A stretch of DNA of 64,000 nucleotides from Methylibium sp964622685 (GCA_964622685.1 CAZUUU010000002.1:1-64000); one strand, 5' to 3'. Positions 50,766 to 61,270 are shown, numbered from the stretch's first letter. The notes: generated by a model from the letters alone, not told the origin. A program made the numbers and translations.

Positions 50766-53700
50766 TCAGACCTCCTGCGTCAGACTTGTGTCGAAGTACT
50801 CGCGGTACTGCCTCCAGTTGCTCGCCTGGCAGACCGCACTGCTGGAGAGCACCGCGCCGTATTGATCGCCCGGAGCGCACGCTAGTGAGCCGTGCAAACG
50901 ATCCGCGCCGTCTATGGTTCCCTGCTTGTAGGCAACCGTCTTTAAGCTTGCCGGCGCACCGCGCGCATCCGCCGTGCGCACCGTAGGCTGGGCATCGAAG
51001 TGCAACGACGTCACTTGACCTTCGGTAGGCTTCGGTTCCTCCTTTGACTTGGGCTTGTCGACCTGACGACCAACGTTGACCTTGAATCGAACCTTGGCAA
51101 GACCCACCGAGAATGAATAGCTGAAGGTGGCCTGCCCCTTCATCGCACCACCTTCGCCTTGCGCCATGCGTACTGCCAAGGATGCTGCGATGCCGAAGCA
51201 GGCCACTTGCGCCGACCCTCCGCAGTAGAACAGTCCCTCCATGTGGAACTCGTCTGCGGCACTGCGGATGAAAAGTCCCGTGGTGATGCGCCCTTGCCCT
51301 TGCAACGGCCCGAATTTGAAAGCTCCCACGCCGCCGTACTCGAACGACAGGTCGAAGGCCGTGACCTTGTTCCCGTCGGACTGCAAGCCGACATAACCGC
51401 CACCGCCATATGGCGCGACCGAAATGAGGAAGGGGGAATCACGCCGCGCAAGCGATGCAGTAAAGAGCGGCTTGCCATCGTCGAAACGGAGCAAGCAGCC
51501 CACGCCGAGCGACACGTTGATAAAGGACAGCGTACCGAATGAAATGATGCCGAGGTTGACCGAGTAACCCGCCTCGATGCCGGTCATGCCAGGCAGCATC
51601 TGCAGGTAGAAGCCATCGTCGCCTTGAGGCGACAGGAAACTCTGCAGTGCCTTTAGGAATTGCACGTTCTCCCCGAGATCGACACTTTTCACCTTCATGT
51701 CAAACGTCGGAGCCGAGCCATTGTCGGACCGGAACGTCGTAGGACTGAAGTGCAGATCGGCTACATGAAACTTGGGCAGGAGTCTTAGCCTGAATGGCGC
51801 CATGCGGCCGCGCATCTTCACCTTGGGCACGGGCGCGCTCAGCGAGATTGCCGTCTCAGCCTCAAGGTACAGGTGTTTCTGCTCGGCTTTCCCCGTCGCG
51901 CTTCGCGCCTCCTCGACTTGGAACAGCCCTCCTGCCACAGACTTGGCTATGTCAGCCCCGAACTCGTAGCGTGTGGAGATCCGGGTCGGGACAAGTTGCT
52001 TGAGTTGGTCCTCCAACATCCGGCGTGGCGCGTCCAGGTCAACCAGGTTGGCCAAGTCCCCGCTCAGCACGGTATGCGTCAGCGTCTCCACGCCACGCAC
52101 CAGGCGGACAGCGGCCGCGTCCTCTCGCAACTGGACCAGAATCTTCCGCGCTCGAGACAGCCGATCTGCGAAATCCTGAAGCGAAACTGGTGCAGCGAGA
52201 CTATTGATCGATTGGAGTTGCTGCTTCTCTTTCTCCAGGGCCTCCGCCGCGCGATGCAGAGGAGAACCTTCGACGAATGGACGTCCAAGAAGCTTGGCGA
52301 GGAACGCTTCGAGGGGGCCAAGTTCCTTGCCCTTGGGAATGTGGGCCTTCAGGTTCTCCCAGGCCGCCAGGAGTGCGGCGTCGATCACCTCCGCACCCTT
52401 AAGTACCGGCGCGACCATTTGCCAGCCGAACCTGACCAGTCTCTCTGCAGCGTCGGCCTGCGCCATCAGCGTGCGCGCTAGCAAATGCTGCACGGATTGC
52501 TCGATCGTCGAAGTGCTCGCCGCCAGCATTTCCACTTTCGCAGCGCTGTCGATGATTTGTTGCGTCAGTTGGGCAGGGATCATTCGAGAACTGGCACTCG
52601 ACGTCAACGCCTGCAGCGCAGACTTGTATTGCGAAGCGATTGCAGAGATCCCGCGGTCGGATGCCCTGAGTTCTTCGAGCACCTTTGTCGCAGCCTGACC
52701 GAGCGATGAGCCGGGATATCTTCCGGCGAGGCGTTGAAGGCCCTTCAGCAGGCGATCAAGTTCAGCGCGCCGACTCTTGTCTTCTCCCCAGTGCCACAGC
52801 CCCGCCGCCTCGCCGGCCCCCCCGCCAATCAGACTCGCCTGCCCGATCCACGGCAAGACCGTCAGCATGGTGCGACCAAGTGCACGAGCGCACTCCCGCC
52901 ACACGTCCTCCACCAATGCTGCAGGCAGATCCTCGGAAGCCGGTGCGCTCGAGAGCACAGCGACAAGAGCGCCAGTCCCCTTGCTCAGACCATCAAGTGC
53001 CTCTCGGGCCGAGGTCAAGACAGAGCGACGTGCTGTCTCAAGCCGCGGGAGCAGTGACAGCGCTTCCCTTGCCACCGGTTTGCACGCAGATTTCGCCCAA
53101 GGGTCGTCGCTGGTGAATGCCTTGCGAACTTGAGTGACTTCATCTGCTTCTCGGCAAAGCCTCTGCCAGATCGTGCTCAGCTGGTTGACTATCGCCGTCA
53201 GTTGGGCCTCAAGCCTAGCGATCCAGGCTTTTGCAGATTCCTCCTTGACTTGCTCGAGTCGGGTTCGGACCACGTCGCCCTTTAGCGCTTTTCGCACTTC
53301 GATGCGCGAGTCGACGCCGTCTGCGCGGCAAGCGTTGAGAACAGGATCGGAACTGTCGAAGCACATTGCGAGCAATGCGTTCTGCAGCAGCGTCGCGCCT
53401 TCTTCGCAAAGTTCCTTCGGCACGACGTTGACATCGCCTGGGAGCGCTGCTTCCAGGAGCGTCTGAAGGGCATCCTCACATGCCCGCTGCTGTCCGCGAA
53501 TGCCTTCGAGAGCGGCGTGAACGTCTGCCACGGCCCACGCAGCTCGCCCCTGCAGCAGTGACATGAGGCCTGAGGTCGCGTCATGGAGTTGACCGACAGC
53601 CTTCAGTGCGTGCGGAAGCAATGGTCCAATCCAGTCAGCCTGCACGCGCGCGCGGTACGCCTCCAGCGCGTCGGCGGCCTTCGGGTGTAGTTCCGATGCC

Positions 53701-56700
53701 TGCTTAATCCGGGCCAACACCCGATCTCTCACCTTCTGCGTCGCTTGCCTCGAAAGATCCTCGAACCGGCCCGGGCCTCCTTCCTTGCGCAGCGCAGCGA
53801 ACTCCTGCGCCATCCATCCGTCGATGGCGGCGGCAATGTCATCAAGGCCAATGTTCTGCGGCGGTAGCGGATAGGCGAACACTAGCCTGCGCCAGTTCTC
53901 GAACCTCTCGTGCGAGAGTAGTTCGGCGACCTGTGCCAGTACCAACTTGCCGGCCTCTCCGGGAAGCGCTTTCTCCAGTTGCAGTCCGACGTCGCCGGTC
54001 AGATTCAGCTGGTGCTGGCGAATGACCTTCCGTAGTTCCTCGCGCACCGGCGCGAGCGGGTCGCGAGATGCACGCGACAGCGCAGCAGTCAGTCGCCTGC
54101 CCGTCTCGTAGACGCCACTCAACGCGCGTGGCAGTTTCTCGTCCCCGCCCGGTGCGCACGCAGCAGTTGCCTCGCCCACTGCGGCCCGACATGCCATGGC
54201 AGCTTGGCCTACGTCGGGATAGAGTTGAAGCAGGACGGCGCCAGACTGCACGGTCTGGCCGTGGCTCTTGATGCGATCGTTCGCCCGATCAACTTCCCGA
54301 ACAAGTTGCTCTACAGCCTGCCTTACCGCTGACAGCAGGTCACCACACGCCACCTGGCGCAGCGATCCCGCAACTGAGTACTCGACCTGTTCCTCGAGCT
54401 TCGGGGCGACAAAGTCTTCGAGAACGGTTCGCAGGTCGACGAAGCCGAGGATCTTCGCGTTGCTGCTGAAGAAGTCCTTCGGATCAAATCGCGGAACCTG
54501 GTTTGCCTCGTATGTGACCGATACCGGTCCGTTATCGGCCGACACCGCGTTCTGAACCGACTCTGGCTGGGCAACTCCACCACTTCGGTGACCGTTAGGC
54601 GCATAAAGCCGTCCGTTGGTCGCGCCCTGCCCCGAAAAACACATCGGCACGTGGTCGATCAGGTCGAGGTAAACCGATGTCCGATTTGCTCCGGGATCGA
54701 ATCCGGACGCAACGTAACCCGAGGCGTAGCGGGCCCTGACCGGGGAGACGCTTGCGCCGGAGAAGCGCTCCACCTGCGAAAGCGATAACTCAGCTTCCTC
54801 GAGCACCGGATAGAAAGGCGGCTGGTCGGCCCCTTCCAGCACCGGGTCGGTGACGAAGTACGCATTGCCGCCGGCTTGACCGGCCGCAGGATTCTGAAGC
54901 GAGCGCCCTTCGACCGAGAGCTTCCAGCGATGCGTAGTGTGCGTGTTCTGACCGGACGCTGATTCAGGGGCGTAGCGGCGGCGCGCGCCACCATGATTGA
55001 CGGTGCGCAGCAGAAGCGACTGCTGTCGACTCCTATCCGTCGCTTTCCCGTCTTCGCGCGAGTTGGTTGGCCGCTCGGTACCGAGTTGGTTGTAGTACGC
55101 CGCGAGTGCCTCTAGCGTCTTCTCGTCCTTGACTGCGGTGTTGTCAGCGAAGATCAGCGGGAACAGTACAGAACCGGCGCTATCGTCGATCTGCACTTCA
55201 AAGCGGATGTCCTGGCCATCACTCGCACGCGGCCAGAACATGAGTCCTCGATCCTGCTGGCGCAGCCGCAGGCGCCCGGTACGGTCCGTGTGCGCGCGAG
55301 CAGACAACTGAGCTTCGCTCGGAATGCTGCTCGGAGAGGTCGCGTCAAGAATGTCGGGAGTGCGGCGGGTCAGGACTCGCAGGTGCTCGGCGGGCCAGCG
55401 CCTGCCCCCATCAGGCTGTCCAAGTGCAGGGAATGTCTTGTCAGGCCGCCCAATGCGCAGAAACATGCGCTGGACAAGGTAGGCTGTCGGGTGCCCGCCC
55501 ACAGGGTTGCCAAGGAAGCGACGCTCCGTCAGTTTGACCAGCGAGCAACGCACTCCGAGCGGAAAGAGGAAGCCCTTGTAGACAACCTCCACCTCGATGT
55601 CGCGCCCAAGGACGGCGCGGTGCCGCCAACGCTCCAGAGAGAACGCGTCGAACATCGGCTCCTTGCGACCAATGCGTAGTGCCGCTGGAGGCTCAAACGA
55701 GGTGTCGAGGTTGAGGCTGCCGCCGAGGCAGGAGAGCGAGAGTTCGTGGACATTGAGCGCTCGCGGAAGGTAGATCGCCTGTCTGTCCGCGCCAATGTCA
55801 GCATCGGTGAGCCGAAACTCTTCCGGCGGTTCTAGTTGATGCGAGTCGAGTTGGCCAGAAGGTAGGACGCGGGGCAGAACCGGCAAGCCATGTATCGACG
55901 ACAACCCGACGATCTCGTGCCGGTCGTACGCGTCCATCGAAGTTCGAAACGGCCGGTTGGCGAGGGAGGGATCGGACGAGTGCCGCAGCCATGGCGCCTG
56001 CGCTCCGCGTCGAGGGACCTTGCCTCGTTTGGCGTCGCTCGATGGCAGGTACGCTGTCGCCTGAAAATCATCGGACCAGATCGCGCGTACCGTGCTGTGC
56101 CCGGTTGGTTCATGCAAGGTCATCTGCCACAAGGGCACACCGGCGCTTCCGTCTTCACGAGGAGCCGGCGCGTTGCTGACGCGCCAACGGGCAGTCTGGG
56201 CGGGCGACAGGTGGAGGCGAAACGGCAGTTCGATGGCGGTTTCGTGAGGCTTCGGGGCCTTCAGCGTTCCGACGATGTCTACCAGGCGTCCGGCGGCCGT
56301 TGTGGTGGTAAGGTCCTGAAACTGGTAGTGCAATGCCGCAGCGAGATCGCTGGTTTTCTGCGCTTGTACCTTGTTCTTCCAGTCCGGGTGCTGGGCAAGT
56401 TGTCGAGCAGTGACAGCCTCCGCTCGACGTTGCACATTCAGGTCGAGATCGGACCAGTCCGTCAGGTCCCGCAACGTGTAGTCGAAAACTGTCTGGCCCG
56501 CTTCGGCGCTGTCGGGAACTCGGAAAGAGACGCGCGAGGGGCCAGACAGGCGCGCACCGGCCACCTCTTCCAGAGCCTCAGGATCCCCCGAGGTGTCCAT
56601 TTTTTGCTGGAGGGCCCGCAGGAGTTCACGGGCCTCCCTGTGGTAATCCGCAAGTTCTGATTCGCTGAAGCGATCGAGCAAGTCACGACCGCCGATGTAC

Positions 56701-58559
56701 TCCTTGCTCCCATTGCCGATATCCCAGCCGAACTTGGTCAGGTTCGGACGCTGCGCGAACTCCGCGCGAAACGCACGGTAGAACGGATCAATGCGGTCCT
56801 TGAGACCTTCCACCAGGCGCCAGTGCGCCGCGTTGTCAGGTTCGAAACGGACTGCCTCATCCTTTCGATTCGGATCTTCGCGCAGCAACTCGGCCGCTAC
56901 CGCGCGATCCAGGTCAAGCACCACGTTGGGCAGGAAGACGACTTCTTGCCGTCCCGCCTTGCCGCTTGCATCAAGCGCCCTGAAGTAGGCGCGCTCGGCG
57001 ACATGCTGAGGTGGCAGTTCCACAGTCATGACGGCCGATCGGGAGGCGGCCCCTGCCGAAGCAAGCGCAACCGCTGGCGCAGATCGCACGATCACCGGTA
57101 CGCCTGAATCGACCAGCAGAGTGAGGCCGTGGAATCTGAAGCGCAGGTGCATGAGATCGAGTGCGCGTGCAGCTTCAACCTCAGCGCGGTTCAGGCCAAG
57201 GCGCAAAGACGCCCTGCTCCCGAACACGACTTCACTTTCCAGCGACGGACACTCCGGAGGCGGAACGCCATGAAGGCGCACAAGGGCCGGTTCGCCCTCC
57301 TCGCCGGGGAATCGAAGCGCATCGAAATCGCTGCCCGCCAACTTGACCGATGCCTGATGGAGACGCACCGCCCCACCAAAGCGCTGCAAGACGCCTTGCT
57401 TCGCTTCCACTATCAACACGCCGCAAGGCTCGCAAGTCGCCTTGCAGCCGCCCGAGATCACAAGCTGGGCTTTGCGACTGCGACAGCGTTGAGGTTGCGG
57501 CGGCAATGGGTGCGAAAGCGAGGCACGGATTTCAGTCGCGGTCTGATGGAACGTGAGCGTCGATGCAGGGCTGCGTATGGGCCCCTCATCCTCTCGACCT
57601 TCCCGTATGCCCAACAGCGCCTCTCCGCGAACCTCAAGCGAAAGTGGCGCCTCGCGGCGATCAGGAGACGTCCATGTCAGTTCCAAGCGCGAGGCGTGCT
57701 GCACCCAGATCCGTGCGTCCTTGCGCGTCCAGACGGTCTGGGCCTGAGCGCCGGGCAGTGGCAACCCCTCCGCGCTTGCAACGGTCGCCTGCAGCGGCTG
57801 CGCCTCGACCGTGCGCGTTGCTGGAGTAGCAGGCGAGTCTGGAGTCGCTTGGGCTTGTTGAAGGCGTCGAAACCTCACTTCGCGCACTTCTGCCCGCGGG
57901 CCTAGCAGCGTCGTCATGGGCTTGCCGACCGCGGCACCACTCCAGATCAACGGCCTACCGATGCCGAGTGCCATCGGGCTCCGACATTGCATCGTCGCGC
58001 CGAGTACGGACTTGAGGGCTTCACAAGCGGCGGCGCTCGAGAGGTTAGTACGAAGCTGTTCGGTATCAGCGAGCCACTTCGCGAGCCTGACCGCATTGAA
58101 CCGCGTGGTGCCTGCGACAGGCCACCGTTGACTGCGCAGGGCAATCGTCCACCCTTCTGTCGCAGCGGCAAACTCGAACTCCAACTGAAAGCGCGCACCA
58201 TCGCGCCACTGGGCGTCTTTCACTCTGACGTAGCGCTGGCCTGCATCCTTGTCGTCGATGTGCAGCTTCGCCGCTTCGCCGAACGCTTTGCGCGGTATCC
58301 GCCACGCCTCTCCGCGATACCGAACTTCGACATCGAGTAGCGCGTCAGCGGGATGCTGGATGACAAGTTCCTCGTCGGCAGGACTTGCCTGGCTTCGAGC
58401 CGGCGCACCTGAAACGACCGCCGCTGCGCCCGCGGCCGCCCCGATGAACTCACGTCGCCGCAAGTTGCAAGCAGGTACGTCGATAGCCCTCTCCGAAGGC
58501 AGCTCTGAGATGAAGCTTTCGCTCTCGTTCAGATCGGGACGACCGGGATTACCTTGCAC
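50766..58559 (-). CDS. Giant Tat-exported protein of about 2,597 residues, unknown family
   Basis: A twin-arginine signal, N-L-R-R-R-E-F-I-G followed by AAAGAAAVVSGAPARS, lies at about residues 31-60. Then comes a region of about 1,300 residues rich in beta-strands (LDVEVRYRGEAWRIP; LYLPRALNVHEL type), a helical region at about 1360-2190 with many heptads (EALEKEKQQLQSINSLAAPV), and a Gly-rich amphipathic beta region at about 2195-2500 (FDLSFEYGGVGAFKFGPLQG). Start: GTG 58559 has GGAG eight bases upstream; TTG 58619 and ATG 58604 lack ribosome sites. It should fold in the cytoplasm before export. I recognise no family. Confidence 0.8.
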   Translation of the reverse strand: MQGNPGRPDLNESESFISELPSERAIDVPACNLRRREFIGAAAGAAAVVSGAPARSQASPADEELVIQHPADALLDVEVRYRGEAWRIPRKAFGEAAKLHIDDKDAGQRYVRVKDAQWRDGARFQLEFEFAAATEGWTIALRSQRWPVAGTTRFNAVRLAKWLADTEQLRTNLSSAAACEALKSVLGATMQCRSPMALGIGRPLIWSGAAVGKPMTTLLGPRAEVREVRFRRLQQAQATPDSPATPATRTVEAQPLQATVASAEGLPLPGAQAQTVWTRKDARIWVQHASRLELTWTSPDRREAPLSLEVRGEALLGIREGREDEGPIRSPASTLTFHQTATEIRASLSHPLPPQPQRCRSRKAQLVISGGCKATCEPCGVLIVEAKQGVLQRFGGAVRLHQASVKLAGSDFDALRFPGEEGEPALVRLHGVPPPECPSLESEVVFGSRASLRLGLNRAEVEAARALDLMHLRFRFHGLTLLVDSGVPVIVRSAPAVALASAGAASRSAVMTVELPPQHVAERAYFRALDASGKAGRQEVVFLPNVVLDLDRAVAAELLREDPNRKDEAVRFEPDNAAHWRLVEGLKDRIDPFYRAFRAEFAQRPNLTKFGWDIGNGSKEYIGGRDLLDRFSESELADYHREARELLRALQQKMDTSGDPEALEEVAGARLSGPSRVSFRVPDSAEAGQTVFDYTLRDLTDWSDLDLNVQRRAEAVTARQLAQHPDWKNKVQAQKTSDLAAALHYQFQDLTTTTAAGRLVDIVGTLKAPKPHETAIELPFRLHLSPAQTARWRVSNAPAPREDGSAGVPLWQMTLHEPTGHSTVRAIWSDDFQATAYLPSSDAKRGKVPRRGAQAPWLRHSSDPSLANRPFRTSMDAYDRHEIVGLSSIHGLPVLPRVLPSGQLDSHQLEPPEEFRLTDADIGADRQAIYLPRALNVHELSLSCLGGSLNLDTSFEPPAALRIGRKEPMFDAFSLERWRHRAVLGRDIEVEVVYKGFLFPLGVRCSLVKLTERRFLGNPVGGHPTAYLVQRMFLRIGRPDKTFPALGQPDGGRRWPAEHLRVLTRRTPDILDATSPSSIPSEAQLSARAHTDRTGRLRLRQQDRGLMFWPRASDGQDIRFEVQIDDSAGSVLFPLIFADNTAVKDEKTLEALAAYYNQLGTERPTNSREDGKATDRSRQQSLLLRTVNHGGARRRYAPESASGQNTHTTHRWKLSVEGRSLQNPAAGQAGGNAYFVTDPVLEGADQPPFYPVLEEAELSLSQVERFSGASVSPVRARYASGYVASGFDPGANRTSVYLDLIDHVPMCFSGQGATNGRLYAPNGHRSGGVAQPESVQNAVSADNGPVSVTYEANQVPRFDPKDFFSSNAKILGFVDLRTVLEDFVAPKLEEQVEYSVAGSLRQVACGDLLSAVRQAVEQLVREVDRANDRIKSHGQTVQSGAVLLQLYPDVGQAAMACRAAVGEATAACAPGGDEKLPRALSGVYETGRRLTAALSRASRDPLAPVREELRKVIRQHQLNLTGDVGLQLEKALPGEAGKLVLAQVAELLSHERFENWRRLVFAYPLPPQNIGLDDIAAAIDGWMAQEFAALRKEGGPGRFEDLSRQATQKVRDRVLARIKQASELHPKAADALEAYRARVQADWIGPLLPHALKAVGQLHDATSGLMSLLQGRAAWAVADVHAALEGIRGQQRACEDALQTLLEAALPGDVNVVPKELCEEGATLLQNALLAMCFDSSDPVLNACRADGVDSRIEVRKALKGDVVRTRLEQVKEESAKAWIARLEAQLTAIVNQLSTIWQRLCREADEVTQVRKAFTSDDPWAKSACKPVAREALSLLPRLETARRSVLTSAREALDGLSKGTGALVAVLSSAPASEDLPAALVEDVWRECARALGRTMLTVLPWIGQASLIGGGAGEAAGLWHWGEDKSRRAELDRLLKGLQRLAGRYPGSSLGQAATKVLEELRASDRGISAIASQYKSALQALTSSASSRMIPAQLTQQIIDSAAKVEMLAASTSTIEQSVQHLLARTLMAQADAAERLVRFGWQMVAPVLKGAEVIDAALLAAWENLKAHIPKGKELGPLEAFLAKLLGRPFVEGSPLHRAAEALEKEKQQLQSINSLAAPVSLQDFADRLSRARKILVQLREDAAAVRLVRGVETLTHTVLSGDLANLVDLDAPRRMLEDQLKQLVPTRISTRYEFGADIAKSVAGGLFQVEEARSATGKAEQKHLYLEAETAISLSAPVPKVKMRGRMAPFRLRLLPKFHVADLHFSPTTFRSDNGSAPTFDMKVKSVDLGENVQFLKALQSFLSPQGDDGFYLQMLPGMTGIEAGYSVNLGIISFGTLSFINVSLGVGCLLRFDDGKPLFTASLARRDSPFLISVAPYGGGGYVGLQSDGNKVTAFDLSFEYGGVGAFKFGPLQGQGRITTGLFIRSAADEFHMEGLFYCGGSAQVACFGIAASLAVRMAQGEGGAMKGQATFSYSFSVGLAKVRFKVNVGRQVDKPKSKEEPKPTEGQVTSLHFDAQPTVRTADARGAPASLKTVAYKQGTIDGADRLHGSLACAPGDQYGAVLSSSAVCQASNWRQYREYFDTSLTQEV

Positions 58560-59403
58560 GCACCACGCTCCGTTCAAGCCAGAACACCCGCACGCGATCT
58601 CCATATCGATGCCAGTCAAATGCGCTTGATGGCATCCACATCAGACGAACAACGTAGTCAGAGTCAAACAGCGTCGGGTCAGCCGCATCCGGCGTGCATT
58701 CGACGTCTCGTCCGTTCGCAGCCTCACCGCCTGAGCGGATGTCGCGTGCGAATCGCGTCTTTGCACGCAGCACGAGCAATTGCGGATTGCCACCCGCTCT
58801 CGTCGAGAAGACCGGGATGAGATGGCCGAATGAGTAGGAGGCACCTTCTGCGCGTCGCGCCGAGAGCAGAACTGGCGTCGCTACGTTGACACCTAGTGGC
58901 TGAATGCGATCATCGATGGAACGGGATGACGCCAAGCGGGCCACCAGCGTTTTCCAAAGATCATTCGGGTGGACATCGACCGAGCGCAGCGCGTATGCGC
59001 CTCTCGTATAGGAAGCGATGGCCGCAGCGAGATCGCCATGACTGATGGCGCGAGCGTCAGGTGCGCTGAGACTGCCGATTGCACGCGCGTACCGCGCTTG
59101 TTGGGCGGCCTGCTCCAAGCCAGCTTGAGCCTGCAGAATCTGCTCTGACTGCCCCAGTGGAAACGCCGGATCGCGTTGCCATGCAAGCGCAACCGCTAGC
59201 GCATAGCGCTGGCACGCGTTACCCAGCACTGCGCCAGCCGTGGAAGGGCTATTGATGGAGAAGTAGTGGGCCTGTGCCCCCGTGCACGAAAGGATTCCAA
59301 AGAGAACCAGTGCACAAGCAGATTGGTTGCTCGTTCCAGGCGTCGACTCGAGTTGCTCAGGCTGGCCTTCGGGCCTCGCCTGCCTGACGTGGGCAGCGGC
59401 CAT
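58549..59403 (-). CDS. Secreted Cys/His protein, first gene of the giant-protein operon
   Basis: This 284-residue protein starts at the ATG at 59403, where GGAGG lies five bases upstream. The hydrophobic signal (ACALVLFGILSCTGAQAHYF) begins about 30 residues in, which is late but usable. The mature part has GNACQRYALAVALAWQRDPA, RGAYALRS, GVNVATPVLLSA, FGHLIPVFSTRAGG, RDVECTPD and GDRVRVFWLE. These match in order the gene at 44585-45286, so both are paralogues. The Asn after the His is replaced by Arg (VLRAKT), so if the family is a cysteine peptidase this copy may be altered. It overlaps the Tat giant by 11 bases. Confidence 0.75.
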   Translation of the reverse strand: MAAAHVRQARPEGQPEQLESTPGTSNQSACALVLFGILSCTGAQAHYFSINSPSTAGAVLGNACQRYALAVALAWQRDPAFPLGQSEQILQAQAGLEQAAQQARYARAIGSLSAPDARAISHGDLAAAIASYTRGAYALRSVDVHPNDLWKTLVARLASSRSIDDRIQPLGVNVATPVLLSARRAEGASYSFGHLIPVFSTRAGGNPQLLVLRAKTRFARDIRSGGEAANGRDVECTPDAADPTLFDSDYVVRLMWMPSSAFDWHRYGDRVRVFWLERSVVRAR

Positions 59404-60005
59404 TCCCTCCTCCCCATTTCTTTGTGCCGAAACATAGCTGGTCAGCGCTCGTTTGACAACATCAGCAGGCGACAAAGCGTACCGCACGGCACTTGCTAGA
59501 TGCCACGTGCGACTTTGGGCCGAAGCCCTCGCGCGGTTCCGCGAGCCAACAACTATTCGCCGCCGCTAGGGCCGTGTCGCGGGACCTGGAGATACCACTC
59601 ACTAAGTCCAGTAGTTGTCCAGATCGGAGAAGGCTCGTTCGTGCTGATCCACCGCAACGAGCGCCGAAGGAGCTTCCGAAGTCCGATGGCCTCGAGCGAC
59701 GGCTTTCGGGCGATGAATCCTCCCTCCCGAACGCGGTGCGGGTCGAAAGGGTGAGTTCGCTGGCTGCGGCTGCAGTCGTTCAGCCCGCGGCGTCGAAGGT
59801 ACCCCCGATTGCGATGCCGTCAGCCCCTGGGAACAGGTGGCCATCAGTACGACGATCAGCCAGCGTCAAGTTTCAGACGGCAACCCCTGGATGGTAGCTA
59901 TGGGCCGACTCCGACATTCAGCCGCTCAATCCGAACGGCTGTAGACAGTCTGAAGTCGCCGCTGGTTGTCCGTCGGCGACGTGTGAATCGCCCCGGTGCA
60001 CCAAA
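59404..60005. other. Promoter region of the giant-protein operon
   Basis: 602 bases between the operon and the next minus-strand gene. No credible gene. CTCGCG-CGGTTC-CGCGAG at 59528-59545 is a small perfect hairpin. The operon promoter should be here; I could not identify convincing -35/-10 boxes. Confidence 0.45.
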
Positions 60006-61193
60006 CTATCCCCCCCGGTAAACAATCGGCCGAACGCGCCAGCATCGGCGAACCGTCTCGGCAACCGCGCCCAACTCGAGTCCGAGGTCGGATAGCCACC
60101 TTCTGTACCAGCGTCGAGCGCGATGCAAGGTGCCGAGGGTGTCGTCGGTGCAGCTTGCGTCGATGACTTGAAGCGCAGCTACGAGGCCGTCGTGGATCAC
60201 ATTCTCCGGCTCATCGGACAAGTAGAGCTGCTCGAACGCTCGCCAGAAAATCAGTTCGGGACCGACGCGCGGACCATGGGTCTGGTAGCGATCGGTCCAT
60301 GCCAGCGCGTGCATCGCGAAAGCTGCACTTGCCAGATCCAGCGCCCAAGCCTGAAACCTGTCGGCCACCAAGAACTCGCTATCTGTTGACAGCCCGAAGA
60401 GCAGGCGATGCACGAACCCCTCGGGCTCATCACCGGAAATCCCAGCAGCATCCCAATATGGGTACGGCACAGCCCGGCGATGAGCTGCGAACATGTTGGG
60501 CTTGAGTTGCTCATAGCGGTTCAGAATTTGCGCTCGCTCGTCAGCGTCGGCCCGAGTCCATTTCAGCTCTAGGTATGGAGTGAGCTCGCGATAGATCGTG
60601 CCGCCTCTTGGCGACCAGCGTTTATGTAGCAATTGCATCACGCGCTTCGCGGATAGGGCCTTGACCTTCTCCCAGCTGACGTCGCCGTTGCCCTCTGACA
60701 TAGAAACTGCCTCGATGGCGTCGAAGTGCAAATGAACGGTGGACTCGGGCGTGTACTCAAGCGCACGCTGAGCCAAGGCGATCTCAGGCAGCTTCGCTTC
60801 TGTGGGCTCAAGGAGCCTTGAAGCCAGTCCGCCCTCGAGTAGCGCAACGAAGAAGCGGCTTGTCGGTGCTGCCTTTGGAAAATGACTTCTTCGCGGGTCC
60901 TGGACGACGTCGAGATATCGATCAAGCACCATGATACCATCGCTTCGGGCTCGACGCGGGCGTGGCTCGCCGAACCATCCTTTCCAGGTGCGGGCGTCAA
61001 GGGTTCCGTCCAGTCCTACGACGGCCATGGCCTGCATCACCTCCTTCGTCTGATGCGTGCCTGGAACATGTGCCTCTTCAAGGACGCCGAGCTTGAAGAG
61101 GTTGATCGTCGCGGGCTGGCGCAGCCGTCGCAACGGAATCTCAAAGTCGTCGCTGTCGATCGCCTCTGTGGGCTTGATGGCTTTCGATCCCAT
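60006..61193 (-). CDS. Hypothetical protein, transposon cargo
   Basis: This 395-residue soluble protein has no signal or membrane segment. Segments such as DFEIPLRRLRQPATINLFKL, VGLDGTLDARTWKGWFGEPR and LFGLSTDSEFLVADRFQAWA look folded, with mixed alpha/beta and many Trp, Arg. No recognised domain or catalytic motif. It is divergent from a small XRE regulator across an 80-base region with two hairpins, so the two are probably co-regulated. Confidence 0.7.
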   Translation of the reverse strand: MGSKAIKPTEAIDSDDFEIPLRRLRQPATINLFKLGVLEEAHVPGTHQTKEVMQAMAVVGLDGTLDARTWKGWFGEPRPRRARSDGIMVLDRYLDVVQDPRRSHFPKAAPTSRFFVALLEGGLASRLLEPTEAKLPEIALAQRALEYTPESTVHLHFDAIEAVSMSEGNGDVSWEKVKALSAKRVMQLLHKRWSPRGGTIYRELTPYLELKWTRADADERAQILNRYEQLKPNMFAAHRRAVPYPYWDAAGISGDEPEGFVHRLLFGLSTDSEFLVADRFQAWALDLASAAFAMHALAWTDRYQTHGPRVGPELIFWRAFEQLYLSDEPENVIHDGLVAALQVIDASCTDDTLGTLHRARRWYRRWLSDLGLELGAVAETVRRCWRVRPIVYRGG

Positions 61194-61214
61194 GGTTCCG
61201 CGTGCAAATCACTG

Positions 61215-61270
61215 GGGGGAGTTTCCCCCGGAATTGCCTCGCTGCGTAGCGAAGCCTTCGGTAGCTTCGC
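61215..61270. promoter_or_regulatory. Two dyads in the divergent promoter of the XRE pair
   Basis: GGGGGA-GTT-TCCCCC (61215-61229) and GCGAAGC-CTTCGGTA-GCTTCGC (61249-61270) are perfect dyads. The second ends three bases before the XRE start. They are candidate sites for autorepression by the XRE protein or for an mRNA hairpin covering its start. Confidence 0.5.
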
